This document shows, in pieces, positions 15,508 to 25,272 of a stretch of DNA of 64,000 nt. The position numbers and the translations under genes are program-made. The stretch's first letter is position 1. The number at the start of each line of letters is the position of its first letter. The DNA is from Pseudomonadales bacterium. GTDB taxonomy: Bacteria > Pseudomonadota > Gammaproteobacteria > Pseudomonadales > IMCC2047. Where the stretch lies: positions 1,392,501-1,456,500 of the forward strand of contig JACKNY010000001.1 in NCBI GenBank assembly GCA_024234615.1. The letters run 5' to 3'. The notes beneath the pieces were generated by a model, which saw only the letters and a list, made by a program, of their open reading frames with translations, was not told the origin of the DNA and made no database searches.

Positions 15508-18339
15508 GTGCACGACACAAATATGAAGCGTATGTGGCAATCCGCACATATGCAGGGCAGCAATCTGGCTTATGTGGAGGAGCTCTACGAGGCCTATTTG
15601 TTAAATGCCCAGGCTGTTTCGCAAGAGTGGCGTGACTATTTTGATGCGTTGCCTAAGACGAATGGTTCGGCTCAGCCTGAACCTTCTTATGCGACCATCG
15701 AAAAACAGTTTCTTGCGATCGGTAAACAGACGCGCGCCGCTGGCAGCGCAATTACTGATTCAGTCAGCATAGAGCACGAAAAGAAGCAGGTACGGGTATT
15801 AAGTATGATACACGCCTATCGTTTTCGTGGTCATCAACGAGCAAACCTTGATCCCTTGGGGTTGATGCGCCGGGAAGAGGTACCTGATCTTAATCTCGCC
15901 TTCCATGATTTATCCAGCGACGACCACCATACCGGCTTTCGTTTAGGTTCTTTGTTTTTTGGCCCCAACGTTGCGCCTTTGCATGAAATCGTACGTGATC
16001 TCGAAAAAACCTACTGTGGCAGCATCGGCTTTGAGTATATGCACGCAGTCGACACTCGTGTAAAAAGGTGGTTTCAGCAGCGTATTGAGCCGGTTCGTGG
16101 CCAGCCTGAGTACAGTCATGAAGTCAAAAAAGATATCCTTTTCTCGCTAACGGCGGCTGAGGGCCTGGAAAAGTATTTGGGGGCCCGTTATCCCGGTACC
16201 AAACGCTTTGGTATTGAAGGTGGTGAAAGCCTGATACCAATGATTGAGGAAATGATCAATCGTAGTGCTGCCTATGGTGCGCAGGAAATTGTGATTGGCA
16301 TGGCCCACCGTGGGCGGCTCAATGTACTGGTGAACATTCTTGGCAAGAAACCCGCAGAGCTGTTCGAAGAGTTCGAAGGTAAGTCAAAAATAAATGGCTC
16401 AGGCGATGTTAAGTATCACCAAGGCTTTTCCTCCAATTGGATTACTCCAAGTGGAGAGGTGCATTTAGCGCTGTCGTTTAACCCATCCCATCTTGAAGTT
16501 GTTTCTCCGGTTGTCGAAGGCTCGGTGCGGGCGCGTCAGGATCGCCGTGAAGACTTGGATAAAATTGCGGTTGTCCCCATCGTGATTCATGGTGATGCTG
16601 CTTTTGCCGGCCAAGGTGTGGTAATGGAAGTTTTCCAGATGTCGCAAACACGCGGCTATCACACCGGTGGTACCGTTCATATTATTTTAAATAATCAGGT
16701 TGGGTTTACCACCAGTCGGCGCGAAGATGCGCGCTCAACAGAATACTGTACCGATGTGGCGAAAATGATCGAAGCGCCCATTATTCATGTGAATGGCGAC
16801 AATCCAGAAGCGGTTATGTTTGCTACGCAGTTGGCCATGGATTACCGGAATGAATTTAAGAAAGATGTTGTTATCGATCTTATCTGTTACCGGAGGCGTG
16901 GGCACAATGAAGCGGATGAGCCATCCGCAACGCAGCCGCTGATGTATAAAGTTATCAAAAAGCACCCGACTACCAGAGAGCTTTACGCCGAGCGATTGGC
17001 AAAAGAAGGTGTTGTCTCTGTGGAGGAAAGTGATGCTTTGATGGAGCAGTATCGCAATACGTTGGATGCCGGTGGTCATTTGGTAGAGCACTGGGTGAGT
17101 GAGCCGGATTTCGCTAAGTTTGTCGATTGGACCCCCTACCTCAATAAAGAATGGACCGCGAAGCACGATACGCGCGTCGATATAGACCGCCTGCGTGCGC
17201 TAGGCAAGCTGATTAATACTGTGCCGGAGCACATCAAGGTACAGCGTCAGGTAGCGAAAATTTATAAAGATCGTATGCAAATGATAGAAGGAGAAATCCT
17301 GATTGACTGGGGCTGTGCAGAGGCGCTGGCTTATGCAACCTTAATCAATAGTGGGCACCCGGTTCGTCTGACTGGGCAGGACGTGGGCAGGGGCACCTTC
17401 TCACACCGCCACGCGGTGTTGCATTCGCAAAAGGATGGTGCGGTTTATGTGCCGTTGCAGAATATCGCTGAGGGTCAGCCGGTATTTGATATATACGATT
17501 CGCTACTTTCTGAAATGGCGGTGCTAGGGTTCGAGTATGGTTATGCCTCGACTTCGCCGAAGAGTTTAGTCATTTGGGAAGCCCAGTTTGGGGATTTTGC
17601 GAATAATGCACAGGTGGTGATTGACCAATTCATTACCAGCGGCGAGCACAAATGGAGTCGTTTGTGCGGGCTTACCATGTTCTTACCGCATGGATATGAA
17701 GGGCAAGGGCCTGAACACTCCTCGGCGCGTTTGGAACGTTTTCTACAACTCTCAGCCGAGCATAATATTCAGGTTTGTCTGCCAACGACACCAGCCCAGG
17801 TATTCCATATGCTGCGTCGACAGATTATACGCCCGCTACGTAAGCCGCTGATCGTGATGACTGCAAAGAGTCTGTTGCGACACAAGCATGTTATTTCTTC
17901 CTTAGAAGAGCTGGCTGATGGTACTTTCCAAACGATTTTGCCGGAAGTTGAGGCACTTAATCCTGAAAAGGTAAAAAGGGTAATCCTCTGTAGCGGTAAA
18001 ATTTACTATGAACTGCTCAATCAACGCCAGGAAGATGGTCGAGATGACGTGGCGATTTTGCGGGTGGAGCAAATTTATCCATTTCCTGAAGATGATTTGG
18101 CTGAGGCACTTTCCGCGTATCCGAACTTAAATGAATTGACCTGGGTGCAAGAAGAACCATTGAATCAAGGCGTTTGGTACAACTGTAATCACCACATGCG
18201 TAATGTCATCGATGTGCTCAAGAATGATGTTGAGTTGACTAAGGTAGCCCGTGAAGCATCAGCCTCGCCGGCTGTTGGCCATATGTCGCTACATCAGCAG
18301 CAACAACAAAAAGTGATTACTGATGCACTTAGGTCTTAA
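15508..18339 (+). CDS. sucA: 2-oxoglutarate dehydrogenase E1 component
   Basis: A 943-residue thiamine-diphosphate enzyme, close to the 933 of E. coli. The E1 start MWQSAHMQGSNLAYVEELYE binds the E2 partner. GMAHRGRLNVL, GDAAFAGQGVVMEV near residue 362 and NNQVGFTTS near 395 form the cofactor and substrate pocket. It decarboxylates 2-oxoglutarate and hands succinyl to the lipoyl arm of SucB. The start is GTG at 15508 behind AGGGGTGAT; ATG codons 5 and 8 codons later are alternatives. The 206-base gap after sdhB may hold a separate promoter. Confidence 0.97.
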   Translation: MHDTNMKRMWQSAHMQGSNLAYVEELYEAYLLNAQAVSQEWRDYFDALPKTNGSAQPEPSYATIEKQFLAIGKQTRAAGSAITDSVSIEHEKKQVRVLSMIHAYRFRGHQRANLDPLGLMRREEVPDLNLAFHDLSSDDHHTGFRLGSLFFGPNVAPLHEIVRDLEKTYCGSIGFEYMHAVDTRVKRWFQQRIEPVRGQPEYSHEVKKDILFSLTAAEGLEKYLGARYPGTKRFGIEGGESLIPMIEEMINRSAAYGAQEIVIGMAHRGRLNVLVNILGKKPAELFEEFEGKSKINGSGDVKYHQGFSSNWITPSGEVHLALSFNPSHLEVVSPVVEGSVRARQDRREDLDKIAVVPIVIHGDAAFAGQGVVMEVFQMSQTRGYHTGGTVHIILNNQVGFTTSRREDARSTEYCTDVAKMIEAPIIHVNGDNPEAVMFATQLAMDYRNEFKKDVVIDLICYRRRGHNEADEPSATQPLMYKVIKKHPTTRELYAERLAKEGVVSVEESDALMEQYRNTLDAGGHLVEHWVSEPDFAKFVDWTPYLNKEWTAKHDTRVDIDRLRALGKLINTVPEHIKVQRQVAKIYKDRMQMIEGEILIDWGCAEALAYATLINSGHPVRLTGQDVGRGTFSHRHAVLHSQKDGAVYVPLQNIAEGQPVFDIYDSLLSEMAVLGFEYGYASTSPKSLVIWEAQFGDFANNAQVVIDQFITSGEHKWSRLCGLTMFLPHGYEGQGPEHSSARLERFLQLSAEHNIQVCLPTTPAQVFHMLRRQIIRPLRKPLIVMTAKSLLRHKHVISSLEELADGTFQTILPEVEALNPEKVKRVILCSGKIYYELLNQRQEDGRDDVAILRVEQIYPFPEDDLAEALSAYPNLNELTWVQEEPLNQGVWYNCNHHMRNVIDVLKNDVELTKVAREASASPAVGHMSLHQQQQQKVITDALRS

Positions 18340-18368
18340 TAAACATTTAAAGAATGGACGAACTAAAA

Positions 18369-19571
18369 ATGACTATTGAAATTAAAGCTCCCGCTTTTCC
18401 CGAATCCATCGCTGAAGGAACGATAGCTACTTGGCACAAGCGTCCTGGCGAAGCGATCAATCGAGATGAACTGATTGTTGATATAGAAACGGACAAAGTT
18501 GTCATGGAAGTGGTAGCGCCAGCCGATGGGCAAATATCAAAAATTCTTAAAGAAGAGGGTGACACGATATTAAGTAACGAAGTGATCGCCGAATTTGCCA
18601 AGGGTGAAGGTGCAGCGAAATCGGAGGCGCCGCAAGTGCAGGCTAGCGCTGCCGCTGCAGTAACGCCGGAAGTCGCTAAGAGCGAAGCACGCATTGATGA
18701 AGCGGTTGCGGGTCCCGCTGCACGTAAATTAATCAGTGAGAATAACTTGGAGCCCTCCAGTATCTCTGCTTCGGGCAAAGCTGGACGCATCACCAAAGAA
18801 GATGTACTTACTCATTTAAACCAGCCGCAAACGAGCGCATCGGAAGCACTTGCCGAGCCGCAAGGTGAACGTCCGGAAAAGCGTGTGCCTATGACGCGTC
18901 TACGTGCGACCATCGCTGCTAGGCTAGTACAGGCGCAGCAAACAGCGGCGATGTTGACCACCTATAATGAAGTTAACATGCAACCGATAATGGCGCTTAG
19001 GACAAAATATAAAGACGAATTCCAAAAGGCGCACAATGGCGTCAAGCTAGGTTTTATGTCGTTTTTTGTCAAAGCCTCGGTGGAAGCCTTGAAACGTTTT
19101 CCTGCGGTGAATGCGTCGATTGATGGCAGTGAGATTGTCTATCATGGTTATCAGGATATCGGTGTGGCTGTTTCTACTGAAAAGGGTTTGGTGGTGCCAG
19201 TATTACGCAATACTGAAACCATGGGAGTGGCAGATATTGAAGCCAGTATTGCCGCCTATGGAGAAAAAGCCCGGGCAGGAAAGTTGGGAATCGATGAAAT
19301 GACTGGTGGTACCTTTACCATTTCAAACGGTGGTGTATTTGGTTCTTTGTTGTCGACACCGATACTGAATCCACCGCAAACCGCGATACTTGGTATGCAC
19401 AAAATTCAAGAACGCCCTATGGCGGTAGAGGGTGAAGTTAAAATTTTACCGATGATGTATTTGGCGCTGTCTTATGATCACCGTATGATAGACGGGCGTG
19501 AAGCGGTGCAGTTCCTAGTCACGATTAAGGAACTGCTGGAAGATCCAGCACGCATCTTGTTACAAGTCTAA
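18369..19571 (+). CDS. sucB: Dihydrolipoyl succinyltransferase, E2 of 2-oxoglutarate dehydrogenase
   Basis: About 400 residues in three parts: lipoyl domain with the modified Lys in DIETDKVVMEV (residue 43), an Ala/Pro/Glu-rich linker, an E1/E3-binding domain (AGPAARKLISENNL to GRITKEDVL), and the catalytic acyltransferase ending with the His/Asp site YDHRMIDGREAVQFL. I favour the ATG at 18369 (MTIEIKAPAF) because it matches the family start; another in-frame ATG lies five codons earlier at 18354, and neither has a strong ribosome-binding site. It transfers succinyl to CoA. Confidence 0.96.
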   Translation: MTIEIKAPAFPESIAEGTIATWHKRPGEAINRDELIVDIETDKVVMEVVAPADGQISKILKEEGDTILSNEVIAEFAKGEGAAKSEAPQVQASAAAAVTPEVAKSEARIDEAVAGPAARKLISENNLEPSSISASGKAGRITKEDVLTHLNQPQTSASEALAEPQGERPEKRVPMTRLRATIAARLVQAQQTAAMLTTYNEVNMQPIMALRTKYKDEFQKAHNGVKLGFMSFFVKASVEALKRFPAVNASIDGSEIVYHGYQDIGVAVSTEKGLVVPVLRNTETMGVADIEASIAAYGEKARAGKLGIDEMTGGTFTISNGGVFGSLLSTPILNPPQTAILGMHKIQERPMAVEGEVKILPMMYLALSYDHRMIDGREAVQFLVTIKELLEDPARILLQV

Positions 19572-19595
19572 AACAGAAATCGAGGAAGTTTTCTA

Positions 19596-21032
19596 ATGTC
19601 ACAAAAGTATGACGTGATCGTTATCGGTGGTGGGCCAGCTGGCTATGTCAGTGCGATCCGTGCTGCCCAGTTGGGGTTGTCCACGGCCTGTATCGATAAA
19701 TGGTTAGATGCAAAGGGTAAACCAGTTTTGGGTGGTACTTGCCTAAATGTGGGCTGTATACCCTCGAAGGCGCTGTTGGACTCATCCTATAAATATCATG
19801 AGACCAAAGTCGGTTTGCAGGTACATGGGATTAGTACAGCGGACGTCACTATTGATGTGCCCGCTATGATAAAGCGCAAGGAAAAAATAATTAGCACCCT
19901 CACCACAGGTATTAGTGGCCTGTTTAAAGCCAACGGGGTGACTAGTCTGGCCGGTACCGGAAAACTGTTAGCGGACAAAAAAGTCGAATTTACACCGCAT
20001 GAAGGTAATGCTGAGATTCTGGAAGCGGAGAATATCATCATTGCCACGGGCTCTGTGCCGGTGGCAATACCGCCAACACCTATTAATGGCGATACTATTG
20101 TTGATAATGAAGGCGCACTGGCATTCCAGGAAGTGCCGGACAAAGTCGGTGTGATTGGGGCGGGAGTTATCGGTCTGGAGTTGGGCAGCGTGTGGAAGCG
20201 ACTTGGTTCTGAGGTGGTTATCCTGGAGGCAATGGAGGAGTTTTTACCTTTGGTCGACGAACAAATCGCCAAAGAAGCACTAAAAATTTGTAAAAAACAG
20301 GGGTTGGATATTCGTTTGGGTGCTCGCGTTACTGGCTCCAAAGCGGGTAAGGATTCTGTTACGATTCAGTACACCGATGCTGAGGGTGAGCAGGAATTAA
20401 GCGTTAATAAGTTAATCGTATCGGTCGGCCGTCGTCCGTTTACCACGAATGTGCTTGCGCAAGATGCTGGAGTTGAGCTGAACGAGCGTGGTTTTGTGGT
20501 TGTGGATGGACAATGTAGAACTGCAGTCGCTGGTGTTTATGCTGTTGGTGATGTGGTACGAGGCCCGATGTTAGCGCATAAAGGCTCGGAAGAGGGGGTT
20601 ATGGTGGCGGAGCTGATCGCGGGTAAAAAGGCCCAGATCAACTATGACCTGATTCCTTCGGTGATTTATACCCACCCCGAAGTCGCTTGGGTTGGCAAGA
20701 CGGAACAACAGCTGAAGCAGGAAGGCGTGCCCTATAAAGTAGGCGTGTTTCCATTTGCGGCTAGTGGTCGAGCGCTTGCCGCCAACGATGCAGATGGCAT
20801 GGTGAAAATAATTGCTCATGAAGAAACAGATCGTGTGCTTGGTCTGCATGTCTTGGGGCCCAGTGCAGGTGATTTGGCTCAGCAGGGTGTTATTGCCATG
20901 GAGTTCGGCTCTAGCGCGGAAGATATTGGTTTAATGGTATTCTCGCATCCGACATTATCTGAAGCGGTACATGAGGCAGCGCTCGCAGCGAACGGACATG
21001 CGATTCATATGCCTAATCGTAAAAAACGTTAA
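19596..21032 (+). CDS. lpd: Dihydrolipoyl dehydrogenase, E3
   Basis: A 478-residue flavoprotein disulfide reductase. N-terminal FAD motif GGGPAGYVSAIRAAQLG, redox-active cysteines 49 and 54 in GGTCLNVGCIPSKALL, second nucleotide motif GAGVIGLELGSVW, and the C-terminal acid-base pair HAHPTLSE-like (FSHPTLSEAVHEA). It reoxidises the lipoyl arm of SucB with NAD. It directly follows sucB by 24 bases, so it is most likely the 2-oxoglutarate dehydrogenase E3, perhaps shared with other complexes. Confidence 0.96.
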   Translation: MSQKYDVIVIGGGPAGYVSAIRAAQLGLSTACIDKWLDAKGKPVLGGTCLNVGCIPSKALLDSSYKYHETKVGLQVHGISTADVTIDVPAMIKRKEKIISTLTTGISGLFKANGVTSLAGTGKLLADKKVEFTPHEGNAEILEAENIIIATGSVPVAIPPTPINGDTIVDNEGALAFQEVPDKVGVIGAGVIGLELGSVWKRLGSEVVILEAMEEFLPLVDEQIAKEALKICKKQGLDIRLGARVTGSKAGKDSVTIQYTDAEGEQELSVNKLIVSVGRRPFTTNVLAQDAGVELNERGFVVVDGQCRTAVAGVYAVGDVVRGPMLAHKGSEEGVMVAELIAGKKAQINYDLIPSVIYTHPEVAWVGKTEQQLKQEGVPYKVGVFPFAASGRALAANDADGMVKIIAHEETDRVLGLHVLGPSAGDLAQQGVIAMEFGSSAEDIGLMVFSHPTLSEAVHEAALAANGHAIHMPNRKKR

Positions 21033-21177
21033 GTATTTTCTGTAACGTTCTGTAATATAAGTATTTTTAGAGGTTGAATTTTCAAGCTTGCGGATGGTGT
21101 AGGCAAAGGTATTGCTAATCATCAGCTCGCAATCAGCTAGGATTTTCATTAGTGTTAATTAAACTTGGTAGAGAAAT

Positions 21178-22341
21178 ATGAATTTACACGAGTATCAAGG
21201 CAAGCAACTGTTTGCCGAATATGGCTTGCCTGTATCTCAGGGTATAGCAGCGGAAACTGTTCAGGAGGCCGTAGCGGCAGCGGCAACTATCGGTGGCGAT
21301 AAATGGGTGGTTAAAGCCCAGGTTCACGCCGGTGGACGTGGTAAAGCTGGCGGTGTGGCGCTGGTGACCAGCAAAGCAGAAATCGAAGAATTCTCACGTA
21401 AATGGCTAGGTAACCGACTGGTAACCTACCAAACAGATGCCAATGGTCAGCCGGTAAGCCGAATCTTGGTGGAGACCTGTACTGATATCGCGCAGGAATT
21501 GTATCTTGGTGCGGTAGTAGATCGTGCTAGCCGCCGTATCGTATTTATGGCGTCGACCGAAGGTGGCGTGGAAATTGAGAAAGTTGCGCATGAAACGCCA
21601 GAAAAAATCTTAAAAGCCGTTATCGACCCGTTAGTTGGTGCTCAGCCATACCAAGGACGAGAATTAGCGTTCAAGCTTGGTCTTGAAGGTGTTCAGATTA
21701 AGCAGTTCACCCAGATTTTTATGGGCCTTGCCAAATTATTTAAAGAAAAAGATTTAGCGCTGATCGAAGTAAATCCACTAGTCATTACTACAGAAGGTAA
21801 TCTGCACTGTCTGGATGCTAAAATCAATGTGGATGGCAATGCGCTGTATCGCCAGCCAAAGATCAAAGAGATGCACGACCCCAGTCAGGAAGATGAGCGA
21901 GAAGCCAATGCGGCCAAATGGGATCTTAATTACGTGGCCTTGGATGGCAGCATCGGCTGTATGGTCAATGGTGCTGGCTTGGCGATGGGGACTATGGATA
22001 TCGTCAAGCTGCATGGTGGGTTTCCCGCAAACTTTCTAGACGTTGGTGGCGGTGCGACTAAGGAGCGGGTCACTGAGGCGTTCAAAATCATTCTTTCAGA
22101 CGACAATGTTAAAGCGGTGCTAGTCAACATCTTTGGCGGTATTGTGCGTTGCGATCTGATTGCCGAAGGCATTATCGGTGCAGTAGAAGAAGTAGGCGTG
22201 AAAGTCCCGGTTATTGTGCGTTTGGAAGGCAATAACGCCGATAAAGGATCGGAGCTTTTGGCAAAAAGTGGTTTGAATATTATTGCTGCGAATAGTTTAA
22301 CTGAAGCGGCTGAGCAAGCCGTGAAAGCAGCGGGGAATTAA
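21178..22341 (+). CDS. sucC: Succinyl-CoA synthetase beta subunit
   Basis: A 387-residue ATP-grasp protein starting MNLHEYQGKQLFAEYGLPV. The ATP-grasp segment KAQVHAGGRGKAGGV and the C-terminal CoA-ligase part with DVGGGATKERV and NIFGGIVRCD are complete. With SucD it makes succinate and ATP or GTP from succinyl-CoA. The gap of 145 bases after lpd may carry a promoter, but sucC and sucD are only two bases apart. Confidence 0.97.
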   Translation: MNLHEYQGKQLFAEYGLPVSQGIAAETVQEAVAAAATIGGDKWVVKAQVHAGGRGKAGGVALVTSKAEIEEFSRKWLGNRLVTYQTDANGQPVSRILVETCTDIAQELYLGAVVDRASRRIVFMASTEGGVEIEKVAHETPEKILKAVIDPLVGAQPYQGRELAFKLGLEGVQIKQFTQIFMGLAKLFKEKDLALIEVNPLVITTEGNLHCLDAKINVDGNALYRQPKIKEMHDPSQEDEREANAAKWDLNYVALDGSIGCMVNGAGLAMGTMDIVKLHGGFPANFLDVGGGATKERVTEAFKIILSDDNVKAVLVNIFGGIVRCDLIAEGIIGAVEEVGVKVPVIVRLEGNNADKGSELLAKSGLNIIAANSLTEAAEQAVKAAGN

Positions 22342-22343
22342 TA

Positions 22344-23216
22344 ATGAGTATCTTAATCGACAAAAACACCAAAGTAATTTGCCAGGGTTTCACTGGATCG
22401 CAGGGTACCTTCCACTCAGAACAAGCCATTGCCTACGGTACGCAAATGGCAGGTGGTGTGACGCCCGGTAAAGGTGGCCAGACACATCTTGGTTTACCAG
22501 TGTTCAATACAGTAAGTGAAGCCGTGGCTGGTACTGGTGCCACCGCGTCTGTGATTTATGTTCCGGCTGCATTTTGTAAAGACTCTATTTTGGAAGCGGC
22601 TAATGCTGGCGTTGAATTGATCGTTTGTATTACCGAAGGTATTCCAACTCTGGATATGCTAGATGCCAAAGTTAAGTGTGACGAGTTGGGCGTGCGCCTG
22701 ATTGGCCCTAACTGTCCTGGCGTCATTACACCCGGAGAGTGCAAGATCGGAATTATGCCTGGCCATATTCATTTGCCTGGTAAGGTCGGAATTGTTTCGC
22801 GCTCAGGCACACTGACCTATGAAGCAGTGAAACAAACCACAGACCACGGCTTCGGGCAATCTACTTGCGTCGGTATTGGTGGCGATCCAATTCCAGGCTC
22901 TAACTTTATTGATATTTTGAAGCTCTTCCAGGACGATGATAAAACCGAAGCAATCGTGATGATTGGTGAAATTGGTGGCACCGCAGAGGAAGAAGCGGCA
23001 GCCTTCATCAAAGCCAATGTGACCAAACCAGTGGTTTCCTATATTGCCGGTGTTACCGCTCCTGCGGGCAAGCGCATGGGCCATGCAGGCGCTATTATTT
23101 CCGGTGGCAAGGGTACCGCCGACGAAAAGTTTGCAGCGTTGGAAGATGCTGGTGTTAAAACCGTCAGAAGCTTAGCGCAAATTGGTGACGCTTTGGCGGA
23201 GATAACTGGCTGGTAA
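22344..23216 (+). CDS. sucD: Succinyl-CoA synthetase alpha subunit
   Basis: A 290-residue protein with the CoA-binding Rossmann domain (CQGFTGSQGTFHSEQAI) and the phosphorylated His at residue 247 in MGHAGAIISGGKGTA. It is the last gene of the TCA block and is followed at once by a strong terminator. Confidence 0.97.
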   Translation: MSILIDKNTKVICQGFTGSQGTFHSEQAIAYGTQMAGGVTPGKGGQTHLGLPVFNTVSEAVAGTGATASVIYVPAAFCKDSILEAANAGVELIVCITEGIPTLDMLDAKVKCDELGVRLIGPNCPGVITPGECKIGIMPGHIHLPGKVGIVSRSGTLTYEAVKQTTDHGFGQSTCVGIGGDPIPGSNFIDILKLFQDDDKTEAIVMIGEIGGTAEEEAAAFIKANVTKPVVSYIAGVTAPAGKRMGHAGAIISGGKGTADEKFAALEDAGVKTVRSLAQIGDALAEITGW

Positions 23217-23238
23217 CAATCAGCACCCTTTATGATCC

Positions 23239-23266
23239 AAAAAAGGCAGCCTCGGCTGCCTTTTTT
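23239..23266 (+). terminator. Intrinsic terminator after sucD
   Basis: Six A, GGCAGCC, a CTC-type turn, GGCTGCC, then six T. It ends the sdh-suc transcription unit and could also work in reverse. Confidence 0.92.
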
Positions 23267-23374
23267 GTTTATAGTTATAATTTTACGGTAATATTAGTTA
23301 TATTCCTGTCTCGTGAAGCGGTTAATAACGGTTGAGGAATCATAATAGAACTGTGGATTGAGGAGAACAAAAGT

Positions 23375-24019
23375 ATGGGTATTCATGAAGATCACATATT
23401 ACCCGCGATTATGGACATCGCGCTTGCCGGTCTTAAGGAAGAGCGGGAAGAGATGGTCAGGCGTGCTACAGGGAAGGTATTAGAGGTAGGGGTTGGCAAC
23501 GGTAGTAATTTGCCGTTCTATACAGAAGCAGCGGAAAAAATAGTTGGCTTAGAGCCCTGTGTGGCGGTGGTTGAGAAAGCGAAAAAAAGACTCGGTAAAA
23601 TTGCCGATCAGGGTAATTTAAAAATCGCTGTTGATCGTTACGAGTTTGTGATTGGCGGTGGTGAAAGTATGACGTTTGAGGATAACAGCTTTGATACGGC
23701 AATCGCCTGTTTAGTTTTTTGTACCATTCCCGATGCTGAGAGCGCTGCGAAAGAAGTCTTTCGGGTGCTTAAGCCGGGTGGGAAATTACTGTTTTTTGAG
23801 CATGTCCGATTTCCGGAAGGCAGAATGCAGCGGGTACAGGAATTTATTAATCCTGCCTGGAAGGTGTTCGGTTGTGGTTGTCACCTAAATAGAGATACGG
23901 AAGCCGTTTTCAGTAAAGCGGGTTTTGAATTCAAAAATATTGAGCGATACCGAAACCCTAAAATGTCGCCTCCTTTTGCCGCATACATGATTAAAGGTGA
24001 AGCGATAAAGCCTTTGTAA
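23375..24019 (+). CDS. Class I SAM-dependent methyltransferase, UbiE/phosphoethanolamine type
   Basis: A 214-residue Methyltransf_11 protein. Motif I is VLEVGVGNGSNLPFY at about residue 33, an acidic VGLEPC strand follows, motif IV is ACLVFCTIP and the post-motif KPGGKLLFFEH is clear. The N-terminal DHILPAIMDIA and the mid-region FGCGCHLNRDT resemble METTL7-like and phospholipid methyltransferase relatives. The substrate cannot be told from sequence. A GGAG site precedes the ATG. Confidence 0.82.
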   Translation: MGIHEDHILPAIMDIALAGLKEEREEMVRRATGKVLEVGVGNGSNLPFYTEAAEKIVGLEPCVAVVEKAKKRLGKIADQGNLKIAVDRYEFVIGGGESMTFEDNSFDTAIACLVFCTIPDAESAAKEVFRVLKPGGKLLFFEHVRFPEGRMQRVQEFINPAWKVFGCGCHLNRDTEAVFSKAGFEFKNIERYRNPKMSPPFAAYMIKGEAIKPL

Positions 24020-24034
24020 GAGGGAGCCTCTGAG

Positions 24035-25027
24035 CTAACGTTGTCCTGTTTTTGTCTGTAAAGGCGATTCACCAAACAATGTCTTATAGTAGTGGGAAAA
24101 TTTACTGAGGTGAGTAAAGCCATGGGCAAGAGCGATATCGGTGACACTTAAACCATTGGCAGCGGCGCTCAGCAAGGCGTGCCGGACTTTATAAAGACGC
24201 TGATGACGAAGATAGAGGGTGAGGGTGGTATTGAGATAATGTTTAAAGGCATTCTGTAAAGACCTTACGCTTGCTCCGCTGGCGGTAGCTATCTCCGAAA
24301 TACTGATAGGTTGTTCAAGATTAGCATGAATGTATTCTTGGGCGCGTTTTAAAAAATAGGGCGTAAGCCTGTCAAGGGGACTTTCAAGCTTGTCAGAATG
24401 GTTGTGGTTGAACTCGGTTAACAGGAGGTTAACCAGGGCTTCTTCCAAGTGTTTCGATACGGCCGGATGAGCTAAGCCCTGTAAGGGGTTGCGCATATCT
24501 TCACAGATGGTTTTTACTAAACGGGCGAAGCTTGCGGCTTGGCCATTGATCAAATAAGCGACAGGAGCGAATTCCAACGGTTGCTTTAATTCGCGATGAC
24601 TTAGCTGTAACAGTGAGCGGCGGACGGCATCATCAGCAATCCTTATAGTTAATTGCTCAAAGTCGTTTGAAAGTTCGATGTTTAAATGCCGGTTTGGATT
24701 CAGCACACAGAAGGTACCTGAATCCGCAATAAACTGTCGGTCACCTTGATCGACCCGAGCTTTTCCGGCAAGGGTAAACATGGCGAGAAATATTTCTTTT
24801 GCGGGTGGCGCCTCCACACGTGCTGCCGTTCCGTAGCGTACTAGATTGATGGTGGTGGTACCGAATTGCAGGCTATTGTGCCGGAAGGCAACTGGAAGAC
24901 TTTTCCCTCGAACGATACTTTGGTTAGGACGAAAAGCGTTTGACATATAAGCGCTAATGCTGGCGGGATCATTGATCTCGAAGCTGGGTGTTTGTGCGAG
25001 GGCTGATGAATCTAGGTTAATCGTCAT
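24035..25027 (-). CDS. AraC-family transcriptional regulator
   Basis: A 330-residue regulator. The N-terminal 200 residues fit the cupin-like AraC_binding_2 domain used by regulators of aromatic catabolism. The C-terminal part holds two helix-turn-helix units: ISEIATASGASVRSLQNAFKH and VTDIALAHGFTHLSKFSHYYK. It is divergent from the alcohol dehydrogenase gene at 25273, with 245 bases between, so control of that gene is a reasonable inference. Confidence 0.9.
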   Translation of the reverse strand: MTINLDSSALAQTPSFEINDPASISAYMSNAFRPNQSIVRGKSLPVAFRHNSLQFGTTTINLVRYGTAARVEAPPAKEIFLAMFTLAGKARVDQGDRQFIADSGTFCVLNPNRHLNIELSNDFEQLTIRIADDAVRRSLLQLSHRELKQPLEFAPVAYLINGQAASFARLVKTICEDMRNPLQGLAHPAVSKHLEEALVNLLLTEFNHNHSDKLESPLDRLTPYFLKRAQEYIHANLEQPISISEIATASGASVRSLQNAFKHYLNTTLTLYLRHQRLYKVRHALLSAAANGLSVTDIALAHGFTHLSKFSHYYKTLFGESPLQTKTGQR

Positions 25028-25272
25028 AATCCTAACCTCCTCTATCCCTTATTGGTAGAGGTGTAGCCTAAAAGGATGCAATAATCGTTACCAAAACGCA
25101 ATCTTTTGCGGAATTGGGCTAGTGTTGGCGTGAGTTTGATATCGGTGCATTGGGATGATGTTTTAGTCTGGCAGTAATATATTGGCTTCAGCAAGCACAG
25201 TTTTCTCTTGTGTCAGGCGTAGCTTTTATCAATGCGAGAGATGTTTATCGCATAACACCTTGAGGAGGATTT

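Noticed and set aside
25150..25195. Sigma-54 promoter before the alcohol dehydrogenase
   Set aside because: A TGGCAG and a TTGGC occur, but their distance does not give the GG-N10-GC spacing.
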